A stretch of DNA of 64,000 nt from Loktanella fryxellensis (lineage in GTDB: Bacteria; Pseudomonadota; Alphaproteobacteria; Rhodobacterales; Rhodobacteraceae), in contig NZ_FOCI01000002.1 in assembly GCF_900110065.1 (NCBI RefSeq), positions 62,001 to 126,000 of the forward strand, written 5' to 3'. Positions 26,435-35,065 of the stretch are shown here, one piece after another. Position numbers and translations under genes: made by a program. Under the pieces are notes generated by a model. That model worked only from the letters and a program-made list of their open reading frames with translations. It did no database searches and was not told the DNA's origin. Each line of letters opens with the position of its first letter. Positions within the stretch are counted from its first letter, which is position 1.

Positions 26435-26851
26435 TTAGCGGGACACATAAGCGGCTCCATCGGCGCGGATCTGCGCGGTCACTGTGGTGCGGGAGGTCAG
26501 GTTCATGACGAGAATCGTCTCGCCCGCACCGGCACGTCCAAGGGCGCGGCCGTCGGTCGTGATCGTCAGGCCGCCCATGTCATAGATGATGGGCACGATC
26601 TGGTTGCGATCGACGATCGCGGGAAAGCCGACGTCGGCTGGAAGGACGGGCCGCCCGGCATAGAGGGCGGTTCGCGCCTCCATCCCGACCAGCAGCAGCG
26701 GATCGTCGGTGCCACCCGTGGTGTCGCCATCCTGCAGCAGCAGATCGGAAGCGCCGATGATCGATTGCGCCGGGATCGTGCGCGCGGCAACGAGCGTGTC
26801 GGCAGCGGCGGCCTGCGCCGCCACGATGGCAAACAGCACCAGATGTTTCAT
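26435..26851 (-). CDS. flgA: Flagellar P-ring assembly chaperone FlgA (short form)
   Basis: 138-residue periplasmic chaperone for P-ring formation. Signal peptide MKHLVLFAIVAAQAAA, then a SAF-type domain (TLVAARTIPAQSIIGASDLLL, about 19-39) and a C-terminal stretch with AGAGETILVMNLTSR. It is shorter than enterobacterial FlgA (about 220 residues), lacking most of the N-terminal domain, as is common in alphaproteobacteria. Stop follows flgG with a four-base overlap at its start. The P-ring gene flgI itself is outside the window. Confidence 0.88.
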   Translation of the reverse strand: MKHLVLFAIVAAQAAAADTLVAARTIPAQSIIGASDLLLQDGDTTGGTDDPLLLVGMEARTALYAGRPVLPADVGFPAIVDRNQIVPIIYDMGGLTITTDGRALGRAGAGETILVMNLTSRTTVTAQIRADGAAYVSR

Positions 26852-27633
26852 CGGATCTGCACCATGGACCCGAGCATCTGGTCGCTGGCCGTGATGACCT
26901 TGGAGTTCAACTCGTAGCCGCGTTGGGCGGCGATCAGATTCGTGACCTCCCTCACCGGATCGACGGAGCTGTCCTCCAGATAGCCCTGCCGCACGGTGCC
27001 AAGGCCATCTTCGCCCGGCACGCCGACCGCAGATGGACCCGATGCCGCTGTTTCGAGGAACAGGTTGGAACCGATCGCTTCCAATCCCTTCGGGTTGGTG
27101 AAATTCGCCAGCGTCATCTGCCCCAGCAGCGCCGGTTGCGTGTCGCCAAGGAAATAAGCGTAAACCTCTCCGTTCGCGTTGATCGAGATCGAGCGCGCAT
27201 CTTCCGGCACGGTGATGTCCGGCACGACGGGATGACCGTCCGAAGTGACGACCTGACCTTCTCCGGTGAGCTTGAGGGCACCGTCGCGGGTATAGGCGGG
27301 TGTGCCGTCCGGCAGCGTCACCTCGAGATATCCCAACCCCTCGATCGCCACGTCCAGATCCCCACCCGTCGCCGCCAGCGACCCTTGGTCGATCATCATG
27401 CTGACCGCCGTGGCCCTGACGCCGAGGCCCAGCTGGATGCCGGTCGGAAGGATCGTGCCGCTGGCCGAATTGATCGTGCCTGGCCGGGCGACCTGTTGAT
27501 AGGACAGGTCGGCGAATTCGGCACGCCGCGTGTTGTAGCCTGTCGTGGACATGTTCGCGAGGTTGTTGGAAATCACTTCGACCCGCATCTGTTGGGCACT
27601 CATGCCTGCGGCGGCGATCTGTAAGGCGCGCAT
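26848..27633 (-). CDS. flgG: Flagellar distal rod protein FlgG
   Basis: 261-residue distal rod subunit. N-terminal signature MRALQIAAAGMSAQQMRVEVISNNLANMSTTGYN-type (residues 1-34), the hypervariable DLSYQQVARPG region after it, and the C-terminal helix NLIAAQRGYELNSKVITASDQML (about 233-255). AAGGAC ribosome site before the ATG. Operon order flgF-flgG-flgA-flgH. Confidence 0.96.
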   Translation of the reverse strand: MRALQIAAAGMSAQQMRVEVISNNLANMSTTGYNTRRAEFADLSYQQVARPGTINSASGTILPTGIQLGLGVRATAVSMMIDQGSLAATGGDLDVAIEGLGYLEVTLPDGTPAYTRDGALKLTGEGQVVTSDGHPVVPDITVPEDARSISINANGEVYAYFLGDTQPALLGQMTLANFTNPKGLEAIGSNLFLETAASGPSAVGVPGEDGLGTVRQGYLEDSSVDPVREVTNLIAAQRGYELNSKVITASDQMLGSMVQIR

Positions 27634-27654
27634 GGGGATCGTCCTTGGATTGGG

Positions 27655-28371
27655 TTAGCGGCCGATGGCCTGAATGACGCCGCGGATCCGCGTGTCTTCG
27701 GTTTCAAGAAAACTCGCACCCAGTTCATAGGCGCGCTGCAGTTCGATCATCCGGCTGATCTGGACGATCGGATTGACGTTGCTGTCCTCCAGAAAGCCCT
27801 GCAGGACGCGACCGCTGGGTGCGGGTTCGAACCCGGCATCGGCGGCAAACAGCGTGCCCGACTGCCGGCGCATGGCGGTCGGGTCGGTCGGAACCACGAT
27901 CCCGATCTGTCCGACGGCCACACCACCCGCACTCAGCGTACCATCGGCGGCGATGCCGACGGGACCATCGCCGGCGGGCACGAAGACCGGCGCACCCCCC
28001 GCATCCAGGACGGGATTGCCGTCCATCGTCGCCAGTTCGCCGTCCGCATTGGGCGTAAAGCTTCCTGCGCGTGTCAGGCGCGGCCCATCGGGGGTGCCGA
28101 CCAGAAAGTAGCCGTCCCCTTCGATCGCGAGGTCGAAGGACCCACCGGTCTGTGCCAGCGTGCCTTGGGTCATGTCCGTCAGCTTGATCCGTGCGGCTGC
28201 CATCGACAGCGATGATGTATCACGCCCCAGGTCAGCCACGAACTCCGAGAACATCACGCCCTCGGCGCGGAAACCGGTCGTGTTGGCGTTGGCGATGTTG
28301 TTCGCCACGAGCTGCAGTTCCTGCATCAGGCCCGATTGCCGCGTCAGGGTTGCATAGCCTGCGTTGTCCAT
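27655..28371 (-). CDS. flgF: Flagellar proximal rod protein FlgF
   Basis: 238-residue rod protein. The N-terminus (TRQSGLMQELQLVANNIANANTTGFRAE, residues about 9-36) and C-terminal helix (ISRMIELQRAYELGASFLETED) are those of rod proteins, with GDGYFLVGTPDGPRLTRAG in the core. Lies three bases after fliQ and 21 before flgG. FlgF rather than FlgG is chosen by length and order. Confidence 0.92.
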   Translation of the reverse strand: MDNAGYATLTRQSGLMQELQLVANNIANANTTGFRAEGVMFSEFVADLGRDTSSLSMAAARIKLTDMTQGTLAQTGGSFDLAIEGDGYFLVGTPDGPRLTRAGSFTPNADGELATMDGNPVLDAGGAPVFVPAGDGPVGIAADGTLSAGGVAVGQIGIVVPTDPTAMRRQSGTLFAADAGFEPAPSGRVLQGFLEDSNVNPIVQISRMIELQRAYELGASFLETEDTRIRGVIQAIGR

Positions 28372-28374
28372 GGA

Positions 28375-28641
28375 TCAGCCTCCGGCGATCAGGGGAATGA
28401 TGGCGGCCTGAAAGAAGCTCACCAGGGTTTCTGTCATGAAGGCCATCGATATCCAGAAGACGGCGGCAATGGCGGCCAGTTTCGGCACGAAGGTCAGCGT
28501 CATTTCCTGGATCGAGGTCAGCGCCTGCAGCAATCCGATCGCCAGACCGACGACGAGGGCGGCGGTCAGGACGGGGATCGAGATCTGAAGGGCGATCCAC
28601 AGGCCCTGCCTCAACGTGTCGTAGAAGACGGCCTCGCTCAC
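28375..28641 (-). CDS. fliQ: Flagellar export gate protein FliQ
   Basis: 88-residue export gate subunit with two membrane helices (about 17-39 and 55-78; [29 protein letters not shown]-type core). The start is GTG at 28641-28639: it yields exactly the family length and begins [12 protein letters not shown], whereas a longer reading would extend into fliE in another frame. Separated from the fliE stop by four bases. Confidence 0.94.
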   Translation of the reverse strand: MSEAVFYDTLRQGLWIALQISIPVLTAALVVGLAIGLLQALTSIQEMTLTFVPKLAAIAAVFWISMAFMTETLVSFFQAAIIPLIAGG

Positions 28642-28645
28642 CGCC

Positions 28646-28927
28646 TCAGACCGGCATGCGCAGAATTTCCTGATACGCTTCCACGACCTTGTCGCGAACT
28701 GTGACAGCGGTTTGCACCGCAAGTTCCGTCTGCGCGAGGGCCTGCACCAGCGTATGCGGATCGCCACCTTGGGTCATCGCGGTCATCGCGGCCTGCTCGC
28801 TCTGTCGGAGGGTGGCCATGAAGTCCTGCGCCGCCCCGGTCAGCGCCGCTCCGGCGGTGGGTTGCGCCTTTGTCGCCGCAAGGTTGCTGGCGTAGTTCTG
28901 CGCAATGAGCGCGTTACGGATGTCCAT
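28646..28927 (-). CDS. fliE: Flagellar hook-basal body protein FliE
   Basis: 93-residue protein that joins the MS ring to the rod. Family features: [31 protein letters not shown]-like central helix (about 36-66) and C-terminal [21 protein letters not shown]. Strong AAAGGAG ribosome site. Between flgC and fliQ on the minus strand. Confidence 0.93.
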   Translation of the reverse strand: MDIRNALIAQNYASNLAATKAQPTAGAALTGAAQDFMATLRQSEQAAMTAMTQGGDPHTLVQALAQTELAVQTAVTVRDKVVEAYQEILRMPV

Positions 28928-28945
28928 TCTGGTCTCCTTTGATGG

Positions 28946-29350
28946 TCAGTTGCGCAAGAGGTCGAGCAGGCCCTGGCCCATTTGCCTGATCTGGTCGAAC
29001 ATCTTGAGATTGGCTTCGTAGCTGCGCTGCGCCTCGCGGGCGTCGGCGATTTCCATCAACAGATCCACGTTGGATCCATCGTAGTTCCCGGCGGCGTCGG
29101 CCAGCGGATTGGCCGGGTCGTGGATGCTGGTCAGTGGCGACGGGTCGAGCCGCATCGGGCCGACGCGGATCGTGCCGATCGTTCCCCCTGATCGGGCCGT
29201 GCTTTGCATCGTCTCGCCGAAACTGACGGTTTTGCGCCGGTAGCCGGGGGTATCCGCATTGGCGATGTTCTCGGACACGTGTCGCAGTCGCGTGGCCTGC
29301 GCCCGCATCCCGCTGGTGCTAATCGAAAGCGCGTCGGAAAAGTCTGTCAC
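28946..29350 (-). CDS. flgC: Flagellar proximal rod protein FlgC
   Basis: 134-residue rod subunit. N-terminal SISTSGMRAQATRLRHVSEN then IANADTPGYRRK, and C-terminal LMEIADAREAQRSYEANLKMF. The start codon is GTG at 29350-29348 with a strong AGGAGG eight bases upstream. Follows flgB by twelve bases and precedes fliE by 18. Confidence 0.94.
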   Translation of the reverse strand: MTDFSDALSISTSGMRAQATRLRHVSENIANADTPGYRRKTVSFGETMQSTARSGGTIGTIRVGPMRLDPSPLTSIHDPANPLADAAGNYDGSNVDLLMEIADAREAQRSYEANLKMFDQIRQMGQGLLDLLRN

Positions 29351-29362
29351 CGCATCGCCCTC

Positions 29363-29743
29363 CTATCGGCCGAGGCTGCTGCGGATGACCGTCATGGCAT
29401 GACGATAGATCGCGAGGGCCCGGCGGTGGTCCGATCCCGCCCGCGCCGATGCAAAGAGTTCCTCCTCCACCGAAACGGTGTTGCCATTGGGCGACGCCTC
29501 GTTGCCGGTGTCGCGCAGCCGTGCGGTGGGCTGGTCGGGGTGCCCCAGGACATGCAGGGCGCGGGTGGCCTTCATCCCGGGTGCTGCCGGAACGTTCACT
29601 GTGCTGGCGAAATCGGCGAGACGGCTGGCCCGAAAGTCCGGTGTATCGGCATGCGCGATATTGCGTGCGATCTGCGCCTGCGCCGATCCGGCATGACGTG
29701 CCATGGCAGCAGACGTGTCAAACAGGCTGAGTTTTTCGAACAT
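29363..29743 (-). CDS. flgB: Flagellar proximal rod protein FlgB
   Basis: 126-residue rod subunit. MFEKLSLFDTSAAMARHAGS at the start, ARNIAHADTPDFRA (about 27-40) and C-terminal SDHRRALAIYRHAMTVIRSSLGR. ATG 29743 is preferred over 29758 because GGGAG lies eight bases upstream. First gene of the flgB-flgC-fliE-fliQ-flgF-flgG-flgA-flgH operon; divergent from fliI across an 81-base region containing a palindrome. Confidence 0.93.
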   Translation of the reverse strand: MFEKLSLFDTSAAMARHAGSAQAQIARNIAHADTPDFRASRLADFASTVNVPAAPGMKATRALHVLGHPDQPTARLRDTGNEASPNGNTVSVEEELFASARAGSDHRRALAIYRHAMTVIRSSLGR

Positions 29744-29777
29744 CGGGGTTTCTCCCACGAGACCAATGCACGGATCA

Positions 29778-29795
29778 TTAAGGGTGATTCCTTAA
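29778..29795. promoter_or_regulatory. Palindrome TTAAGG-N6-CCTTAA between flgB and fliI
   Basis: A perfect 6+6 inverted repeat, TTAAGG GTGATT CCTTAA, in the middle of the divergent flgB/fliI intergenic region, 35 bases from flgB and 30 from fliI. Its two TTAA halves are ten bases apart, not the seven expected for CtrA, so it may be a different operator or an altered CtrA site. Confidence 0.45.
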
Positions 29796-29824
29796 AAGAA
29801 AGTGAGTTGCCCCAGGGAGTCGCG

Positions 29825-31153
29825 ATGAACGCCGCATTATTCGATCGGATGGCTGCCGTCATCGACGCCGCTACGGCAGAGCGTGCGGTCGGCCGCGTGC
29901 ATGCGGTCACCGGGTCAGGGGTGCATGTCGCGGGGTTGACCCAGACCTTGCGGCAGGGTGACCGGCTATCGATTGTGGCGCGCGACGGTTGCGTGCGGGC
30001 CGACGTCGTCCGTCTGCAGGACCGCTTGGCGCACGCCGTCATCGACGGACCTGCAGATGGAATCGCCATCGGCGATGCGGTCCAGTGCCTGCCGCAGCCA
30101 CGGTTCGCCCCCGATCAAAGCTGGATCGGGCGCCTGATCGATCCGGACGGTCTGCCGCTCGACGGTCGGCCTTTGCTGCCGGGCTTGCAGGCGGCAGAGC
30201 TGCAATGTGCCCCGCCCCCGGCGCATCGCCGCCGGGGGATGGGGGCCCGCCAGGAAACGGGACTGGCTGTCATGAACACCCTGCTGCCTTTGGTCAGGGG
30301 ACAACGGATCGGTCTTTTCGCAGGTTCCGGCGTTGGCAAATCGACCCTGCTTGCCGATCTGGCGCGGGGCATGTCGTCCGATGTGACCGTCATCGCCCTC
30401 GTCGGTGAGCGGGGACGCGAAGTCCGTCATTTCATTCAGGATGTCCTGGGACCGGAGGGTATGCGCAAGACGATCGTCGTGGCCGCAACGTCCGACCGTG
30501 CACCGCAGGTGCGGCGCCGCTGTGCCTGGGCCGCGACCGCCATCGCGGAACATTTCCGGGATCAAGGAGAGCAGGTCCTGCTGCTGGTCGATTCGGTGAC
30601 ACGATACTGCGAGGCGCACCGGGAAATCTCTGTCGTTGGTGGTGAATTGGCCAATTTGAGGGGTTACCCACCGTCGACGGCCGGCGCCATTGCGGCATTG
30701 TGCGAACGTGCCGGGCCCGGATGCGACGACGCCGGCGACATCACGGCAGTCTACAGCGTCCTTGTGGCTGGATCGGATATGGACGAACCGGTTGCAGACA
30801 TGCTGCGCGGCGTCCTCGACGGTCACATTGTTCTGGACCGAAAGATCGCGGAACGCGGTCGGTTTCCCGCGATCGATGTGCTGAGATCCGTTTCGCGGTC
30901 GCTGCCTGGTGCAGCGGACAGGGCAGAGAATGCCATCATTGCGGAGGCGCGCAAGCGGCTGGCGACCTATGATCAGGCCGCGCTCATGATAAGGGCGGGC
31001 CTTTACGAAGCAGGGTCCGATCCGGAGATCGACGCGGCCATCGCCTGTCATGCCAGTCTGGAAGAATTCCTTGCAGTCAGGGACCGCGGTACACCAGCTG
31101 CCCATTTTGCCGTTCTGCGTCAGGCACTGTCGGCCGCCCGGACCACACGATGA
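29825..31153 (+). CDS. fliI: Flagellar export ATPase FliI
   Basis: 442-residue F1-beta-like ATPase that energises flagellar export. Walker A AGSGVGKST (166-174), GERGREV (194-200) with the catalytic glutamate, Walker B LLLVDSVTRY (252-261, Asp 256), and a C-terminal substrate-binding part. ATG 29825 follows AGGGAG; in-frame extension upstream would run through the flgB region. Monocistronic on the plus strand; divergent from flgB. FliH is encoded 15 kb away. Confidence 0.95.
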   Translation: MNAALFDRMAAVIDAATAERAVGRVHAVTGSGVHVAGLTQTLRQGDRLSIVARDGCVRADVVRLQDRLAHAVIDGPADGIAIGDAVQCLPQPRFAPDQSWIGRLIDPDGLPLDGRPLLPGLQAAELQCAPPPAHRRRGMGARQETGLAVMNTLLPLVRGQRIGLFAGSGVGKSTLLADLARGMSSDVTVIALVGERGREVRHFIQDVLGPEGMRKTIVVAATSDRAPQVRRRCAWAATAIAEHFRDQGEQVLLLVDSVTRYCEAHREISVVGGELANLRGYPPSTAGAIAALCERAGPGCDDAGDITAVYSVLVAGSDMDEPVADMLRGVLDGHIVLDRKIAERGRFPAIDVLRSVSRSLPGAADRAENAIIAEARKRLATYDQAALMIRAGLYEAGSDPEIDAAIACHASLEEFLAVRDRGTPAAHFAVLRQALSAARTTR

Positions 31154-31177
31154 CGGACGCGATGCGCAAGTCCCCGC

Positions 31178-31981
31178 TCAGGCCGGTCGCAGCGTGTTCT
31201 GAAGCAGTGTCAGGGCAATTGCGCCATTCGAAGTCGCTGCAGAGGCGGAAGCTTCCGATCGGATCAGGAACAGCCGGATCAGTTTTTCCTGCGACGCGGG
31301 GTCTGTCAAGTCGGCGACCGCATCGGTCCCGAATGTGGCACGCGCCCGATCCTTGAACATGTCCAGCTGTCGGTCGATGTCCAACCGCCCGATCGATGCC
31401 GGGAGCCCGAGTGCGGTTTCGATGACCGCCCTGACCGGAGGGTCGCCCATGATCGAAAACCAACGCGCGGTGTTGGATCCACTACCGCTCACGATATCGC
31501 GCAACCCGTTGGTAAGGTTGAGTGCAGACCGCAAATCGTTGTCCTGATCTCCAACGGCTCTTTCGAATTGTCGGCTTTCGTATCGATTGATGATGCGCTC
31601 TGCAAAGCCTGGAAGGGCTGTCCGAGGCGTCTGACCTTCGCCCAGTCCGAACTCTGCCGAAAAAGCTGCATAACGCTTGTCGGCAAGCCGCGCGGACAAC
31701 GCTGCGTTGGAACCTGTGCCTTCTGACAAGACCTTCGCGATGAAAAAGCGGTTGTTGATATCGTCGTCTAGGCCAAATGCGCCGAGTGCGACCTGTAGCA
31801 ACTGGCGATCGGCTACGAGGTCATCTGCCGTCTGAATGGCGCCGATCCGTTCGCGGAACTGATCCGTGGCCCGTTTGACCGGTGCGCTCTCTGCGAACGT
31901 CGCTTGCTGACTTTCAAGTGTCCGTTGCAGAAAACGCCACCCCCCATAGCCAGCCAGCGGCAGAACCGGTTGAAAGTTCAC
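31178..31981 (-). CDS. DUF1217 flagellar-associated protein
   Basis: 267-residue protein of the DUF1217 family found in alphaproteobacterial flagellar clusters. Features: N-terminal MNFQPVLPLAGYGGWRFLQRT and repeated helical units with patterns like ADDLVADRQLLQVALGAFGL (about 54-73) and LADKRYAAFSAEFGLG (103-118). No signal peptide. Overlaps the flbT stop by four bases, forming a flagellin-flaF-flbT-DUF1217 series. Biochemical role unknown; resemblance to rod/hook-associated proteins has been suggested by repeat shape only. Confidence 0.8.
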   Translation of the reverse strand: MNFQPVLPLAGYGGWRFLQRTLESQQATFAESAPVKRATDQFRERIGAIQTADDLVADRQLLQVALGAFGLDDDINNRFFIAKVLSEGTGSNAALSARLADKRYAAFSAEFGLGEGQTPRTALPGFAERIINRYESRQFERAVGDQDNDLRSALNLTNGLRDIVSGSGSNTARWFSIMGDPPVRAVIETALGLPASIGRLDIDRQLDMFKDRARATFGTDAVADLTDPASQEKLIRLFLIRSEASASAATSNGAIALTLLQNTLRPA

Positions 31982-32385
31982 GACGCACCGCCTGCTGCCA
32001 TGAGCGCTTCCTCACGCGGCAGAAGTACGCGAAGACATTTCAGGCTGCGATAGAAGTCGCCTTGTGCGACAGCATCGCGGGCGGCCTCCAGATGCATCCG
32101 GCTGTCTGCGTCGACCAGAACCTGTGCGAGCTGTTCGATACCACGCAGCAATTGACGCTGAGCCTCGTCTTCGACGGCATCGCCAGAGAGGACGAGCTGT
32201 GCGATGTAGCAGACCCGTCTGACAGGGGTGTTGACCTCATCGGGTCGGATCGCGTCGCGCAGGCGAAGGATGTTCGCGCTCGGGGTCAGGATCGACAGTC
32301 TGCTGCGCCTGTCGCCATTCTCGATGACGGCGCCGTTCACCAGGACGCGCTCATGCGGATTCAATTTCAGGACAAGGCCAGCCAT
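31978..32385 (-). CDS. flbT: Flagellin synthesis regulator FlbT
   Basis: 135-residue FlbT. In Caulobacter FlbT binds the flagellin mRNA leader and represses its translation. Motifs: MAGLVLKLNPHERVLVNGAV at the start, then RRVCYIAQLVLSG (about 55-67) and YRSLKCLRVLLPREEALM near the end. ATG overlaps the flaF TGA by one base (TGATG). The partner activator flaF and the flagellin gene lie immediately upstream, so the regulator and its target are linked. Confidence 0.92.
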   Translation of the reverse strand: MAGLVLKLNPHERVLVNGAVIENGDRRSRLSILTPSANILRLRDAIRPDEVNTPVRRVCYIAQLVLSGDAVEDEAQRQLLRGIEQLAQVLVDADSRMHLEAARDAVAQGDFYRSLKCLRVLLPREEALMAAGGAS

Positions 32386-32747
32386 CAGACCCGTCCCGTG
32401 GCGTGAAGGCCGCGAATGATGGACGTGTTGACGTCGATCAATGCTGCGGCACTGGCCTCGCCGCGCAGGACGCGTGCGCTGTGATGACTGACGAATTCCG
32501 CCAGATAGAAGATCTGTGCGCGCAAGCTGGCTGAAAGGCCGTTTTCTGAATCTGCAACATCGACGGCCAAGGCTGTCCACATGCAGCGGTTGTCGTGGAT
32601 TGCCTGCGCAAAATGCGCATAGGAGTCTGTGGTGCGCGAAAGCCTTGCGGTGATGCTGGTCAAGATCCGGAGTTCGATCGCGCGGGGCGTCTGGATCGAC
32701 GGCACTGCAGGTGCATAGGCATTTTGTGCTTTCAGGATGGCGTTCAC
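32385..32747 (-). CDS. flaF: Flagellin synthesis/secretion factor FlaF
   Basis: 120-residue FlaF, needed for flagellin production or secretion in Caulobacter and acting opposite to FlbT. MNAILKAQNAYAPAVPSIQT at the start, then SADSEN-like loops and LRAQIFYLAEFVSHHSARVL (about 75-94), a conserved C-terminal part. 110 bases downstream of the flagellin gene. Confidence 0.92.
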   Translation of the reverse strand: MNAILKAQNAYAPAVPSIQTPRAIELRILTSITARLSRTTDSYAHFAQAIHDNRCMWTALAVDVADSENGLSASLRAQIFYLAEFVSHHSARVLRGEASAAALIDVNTSIIRGLHATGRV

Positions 32748-32857
32748 GTTGTGTCCTTTCGGGACGAAGTGGAACGGCGCACGGTTTTACCGCGCGGATC
32801 GATCTCGTGCATCGACCGGAGGCGGTTGCCCCCCTCCGGTCTTTGCCATCACGATGA

Positions 32858-34123
32858 TCAGCGGAAGAGCGACAGGATCGATTGCGGTGCCTGGTTCGCG
32901 ATCGAGAGCGACTGGACACCGAGCTGCTGTTGCACCTGCAGGGCCTGAAGCCGCGCGGACGCCTCTTCCATGTTCGCATCCACCAGGGCGCCGATGCCGG
33001 ATTTCAGGCTGTCGGACAGCGACGAGATGAAGTTGCTCTGGATCTCGATACGACCCTCGGTCGAACCGAATGACGCGGCGGCGTCGATGGCGGTCTGCGC
33101 CATGCTTTCGAAGGCAGCCAGCGCCGCTTTCGCGCCGTCGAGGGTCGAGACGTCGACCTTGCTCATCAGTTCAAGGCCACCGCCCGCCGTTCCGCCGGTG
33201 GTGTTGGTCACGGTCGGTGCGGTGATCGCGGCACCCGTGTTGTTGGTGAAGGTGACGACGGCACCGTTGCGCGACGTGGTGATCGCCACGTTGTCCTTCT
33301 TGGCCTGGAAGGACAGGCTTGCCTCCATAGCTTTCGCGATGTCGGTGACCGTGTCGCCGTCGCGCGCGACATAGCTGATGTCGGCGCTCAGACCGAACGC
33401 CGAACCTGTCAGCCGGTAGCTGTCGCCGGCCAGGACACGGTTGCCCACGCGGGCCGCTGTTGTCGAATCGCCTGCGATGGTAATCGTACCGGTGGAGCCC
33501 ATGGTCGCGGTTGCGGCCGTTGCGACCATTGCACTGGCGGCGATATCGGTCCCGGTGCCCAGCACCGCCGCCTGCAGTCCCAGATCCTGCTTGGCCGCCT
33601 TGATCGTCGAGGTGGACACCGACCCATCCGCCTTACGGTCCAGCGAAGAGGTGATCGACACGTCGCCGCTGCCCTTGGCCTTGACCGTGGCGGCGGTGTT
33701 GGCACCCACGGCCTTGTTGTCCAGCAGGTTCAGACCGTTGAGCTGCGCGGCCCCGGTGATGCTGGAGATCTGGTCGCGCAACGCGCCGAGATCCGCTTGC
33801 AGCTTGTCACCGTCGAAATTCTCTTCGTTCGCCGCGATAATCTTGCCTTTGATGTCGTTGAGCAGATCGGTGATCTTCTCTGCACCGTTGCGGGCGACGG
33901 CGACGGTCGATTGGCCCAGCGACAGGCTTTCCGAAATGGCCTTGAAGCCCTTGACGTCGGATTCCATGACCTTGGAAATGGCCCAGACGGCCGAGTTGTC
34001 CTTGGCGCTGCTCACGGCCTTGCCGGTCGAGATCATCGACTGTGTGTCGGCCAGACCTTTGTTAATCGTCTTCAGTGTTTGCAGCGCGACCATGGCGCTG
34101 TTGTTGGTCAGAATGCTGGACAT
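32858..34123 (-). CDS. Flagellin (filament subunit)
   Basis: 421-residue flagellin. N-terminal D0/D1 helix (MSSILTNNSAMVALQTLKTI, residues 1-20; then ALGQST-type repeat), a Thr/Ala/Gly-rich variable centre (about 170-330) and a C-terminal helix ending SLSIANQAPQSILSLFR. No cysteine. The ATG at 34123 follows AAAGGA; an ATG further up (34222) would add an unrelated N-terminus. The Ser/Thr-rich centre offers possible O-glycosylation sites, relevant to the glycan operon. The leader, 110-170 bases, could be the FlbT target. Confidence 0.95.
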   Translation of the reverse strand: MSSILTNNSAMVALQTLKTINKGLADTQSMISTGKAVSSAKDNSAVWAISKVMESDVKGFKAISESLSLGQSTVAVARNGAEKITDLLNDIKGKIIAANEENFDGDKLQADLGALRDQISSITGAAQLNGLNLLDNKAVGANTAATVKAKGSGDVSITSSLDRKADGSVSTSTIKAAKQDLGLQAAVLGTGTDIAASAMVATAATATMGSTGTITIAGDSTTAARVGNRVLAGDSYRLTGSAFGLSADISYVARDGDTVTDIAKAMEASLSFQAKKDNVAITTSRNGAVVTFTNNTGAAITAPTVTNTTGGTAGGGLELMSKVDVSTLDGAKAALAAFESMAQTAIDAAASFGSTEGRIEIQSNFISSLSDSLKSGIGALVDANMEEASARLQALQVQQQLGVQSLSIANQAPQSILSLFR

Positions 34124-34280
34124 GGGTGGGTTCCTTTCGGGGCGGCGTTTTGCCGGCCGCTGGATGGATGGACTGCCCCCGATCGGTTGGGGGCCATGAC
34201 ACGCCGTTCTGACGTCCGACACCGCAACTTTGACGATGATGGCATCCCTTCTGGATGACAGAGTGATGCATCTTTCAATC

Positions 34281-34295
34281 TCAATGCCGGGTTAA
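34281..34295 (-). promoter_or_regulatory. CtrA-like site upstream of flagellin
   Basis: Minus-strand TTAACCCGGCATTGA: TTAA-N7-TTGA, starting TTAACC. It lies 158 bases upstream of the flagellin ATG. Same form as the element upstream of the glycan operon (5478-5492). Confidence 0.37.
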
Positions 34296-34335
34296 TGGCC
34301 GGTCGCCACTTCCGGACAATTCGATCGATCTGTCG

Positions 34336-34677
34336 TCAGGCCTTGCGTTCGAGCATGTCGTTGCGACGCAGGATCGACGTGCGGCTTCCATCGGCACCGT
34401 AGACGTCGAGGCCATCGCGGACTGCCTTCACCGCCGTCAACCGATCCCGCGCCGCTGCGATGCCGTCGCGTGCGGCGGCCAGCAATCGTGCGTTCCGCCT
34501 CAGTGCCTGATCGATTCGCGCAATCGTCGCGGCGTCGTGTGTCGCGGAAAGCAGCGAGGGGAGGAGGTCCAGCTTGCGTTGTGCAAGATCGGGCAACGCG
34601 TCCAGGCGCCCGGACAACAGCGCGATTCGTTCGTCCTGCAGGACGGACAAGAGAGCCGCGGCCGGGGGCCTACGCAT
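34336..34677 (-). CDS. FlgN-like flagellar chaperone
   Basis: 113-residue soluble helical protein (VLQDERIALLSGRLDALPDL, 12-31; then IARIDQALRRNARLLAAARDG). Length, helix content and position next to flgJ are those of FlgN, the chaperone for the hook-filament junction proteins FlgK/FlgL. Its start overlaps the flgJ stop by eight bases. Evidence is mostly shape and context, since FlgN proteins share little sequence. Confidence 0.6.
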   Translation of the reverse strand: MRRPPAAALLSVLQDERIALLSGRLDALPDLAQRKLDLLPSLLSATHDAATIARIDQALRRNARLLAAARDGIAAARDRLTAVKAVRDGLDVYGADGSRTSILRRNDMLERKA

Positions 34678-34963
34678 CCGCCCGAGCCTTCATGGCGTTG
34701 AAAAGCGTTTCGGCGAGCCCGATCCCCCCCGCGTCGACCATGTCCCCGGCCTGCGCTTCGCGGAGGAACGATGCGAAGCCATCGGTCATGTCGCCCCCGT
34801 CGAAACCGCCACGCGCCGTGTCGAATCCGGCGTATTTCAGCATTTCGGACAGGAAGGTGGCTTCCATCTGCCGGGCGGCGTCGCGCAGGCGCACGTCGTC
34901 GCCTTGCATCCGTGGGGAATGGTGCGGCGCCACGGCGGCGGGCATCACGGGGATCGGTATCAT
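34670..34963 (-). CDS. flgJ: Rod-binding protein FlgJ (N-terminal domain only)
   Basis: 97-residue rod-capping protein: the conserved RQMEATFLSEMLKYAGF (31-47) and GGIGLAETLFNAMKARAD near the end. There is no muramidase domain, as in most alphaproteobacteria, so a separate lytic enzyme must cut peptidoglycan for the rod. ATG 34963 is preceded by TGGAGG. First gene of a short flgJ-flgN-like operon, divergent from fliK. Confidence 0.85.
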   Translation of the reverse strand: MIPIPVMPAAVAPHHSPRMQGDDVRLRDAARQMEATFLSEMLKYAGFDTARGGFDGGDMTDGFASFLREAQAGDMVDAGGIGLAETLFNAMKARADA

Positions 34964-35065
34964 CGAGGCCTCCAGGCAGATGTTTTTTCCGTCTTGACGC
35001 AGATCCGTGAAAATTTTCGTAACCTCTCTGCCCGACAAGGGTCGCAACAGACCGAAAGGGACAGC

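Noticed and set aside
27822-27840. GGGTTCGAACCC resembling a tRNA T-loop
   Set aside because: It lies inside flgF in a well-conserved coding frame, and no cloverleaf can be built around it.
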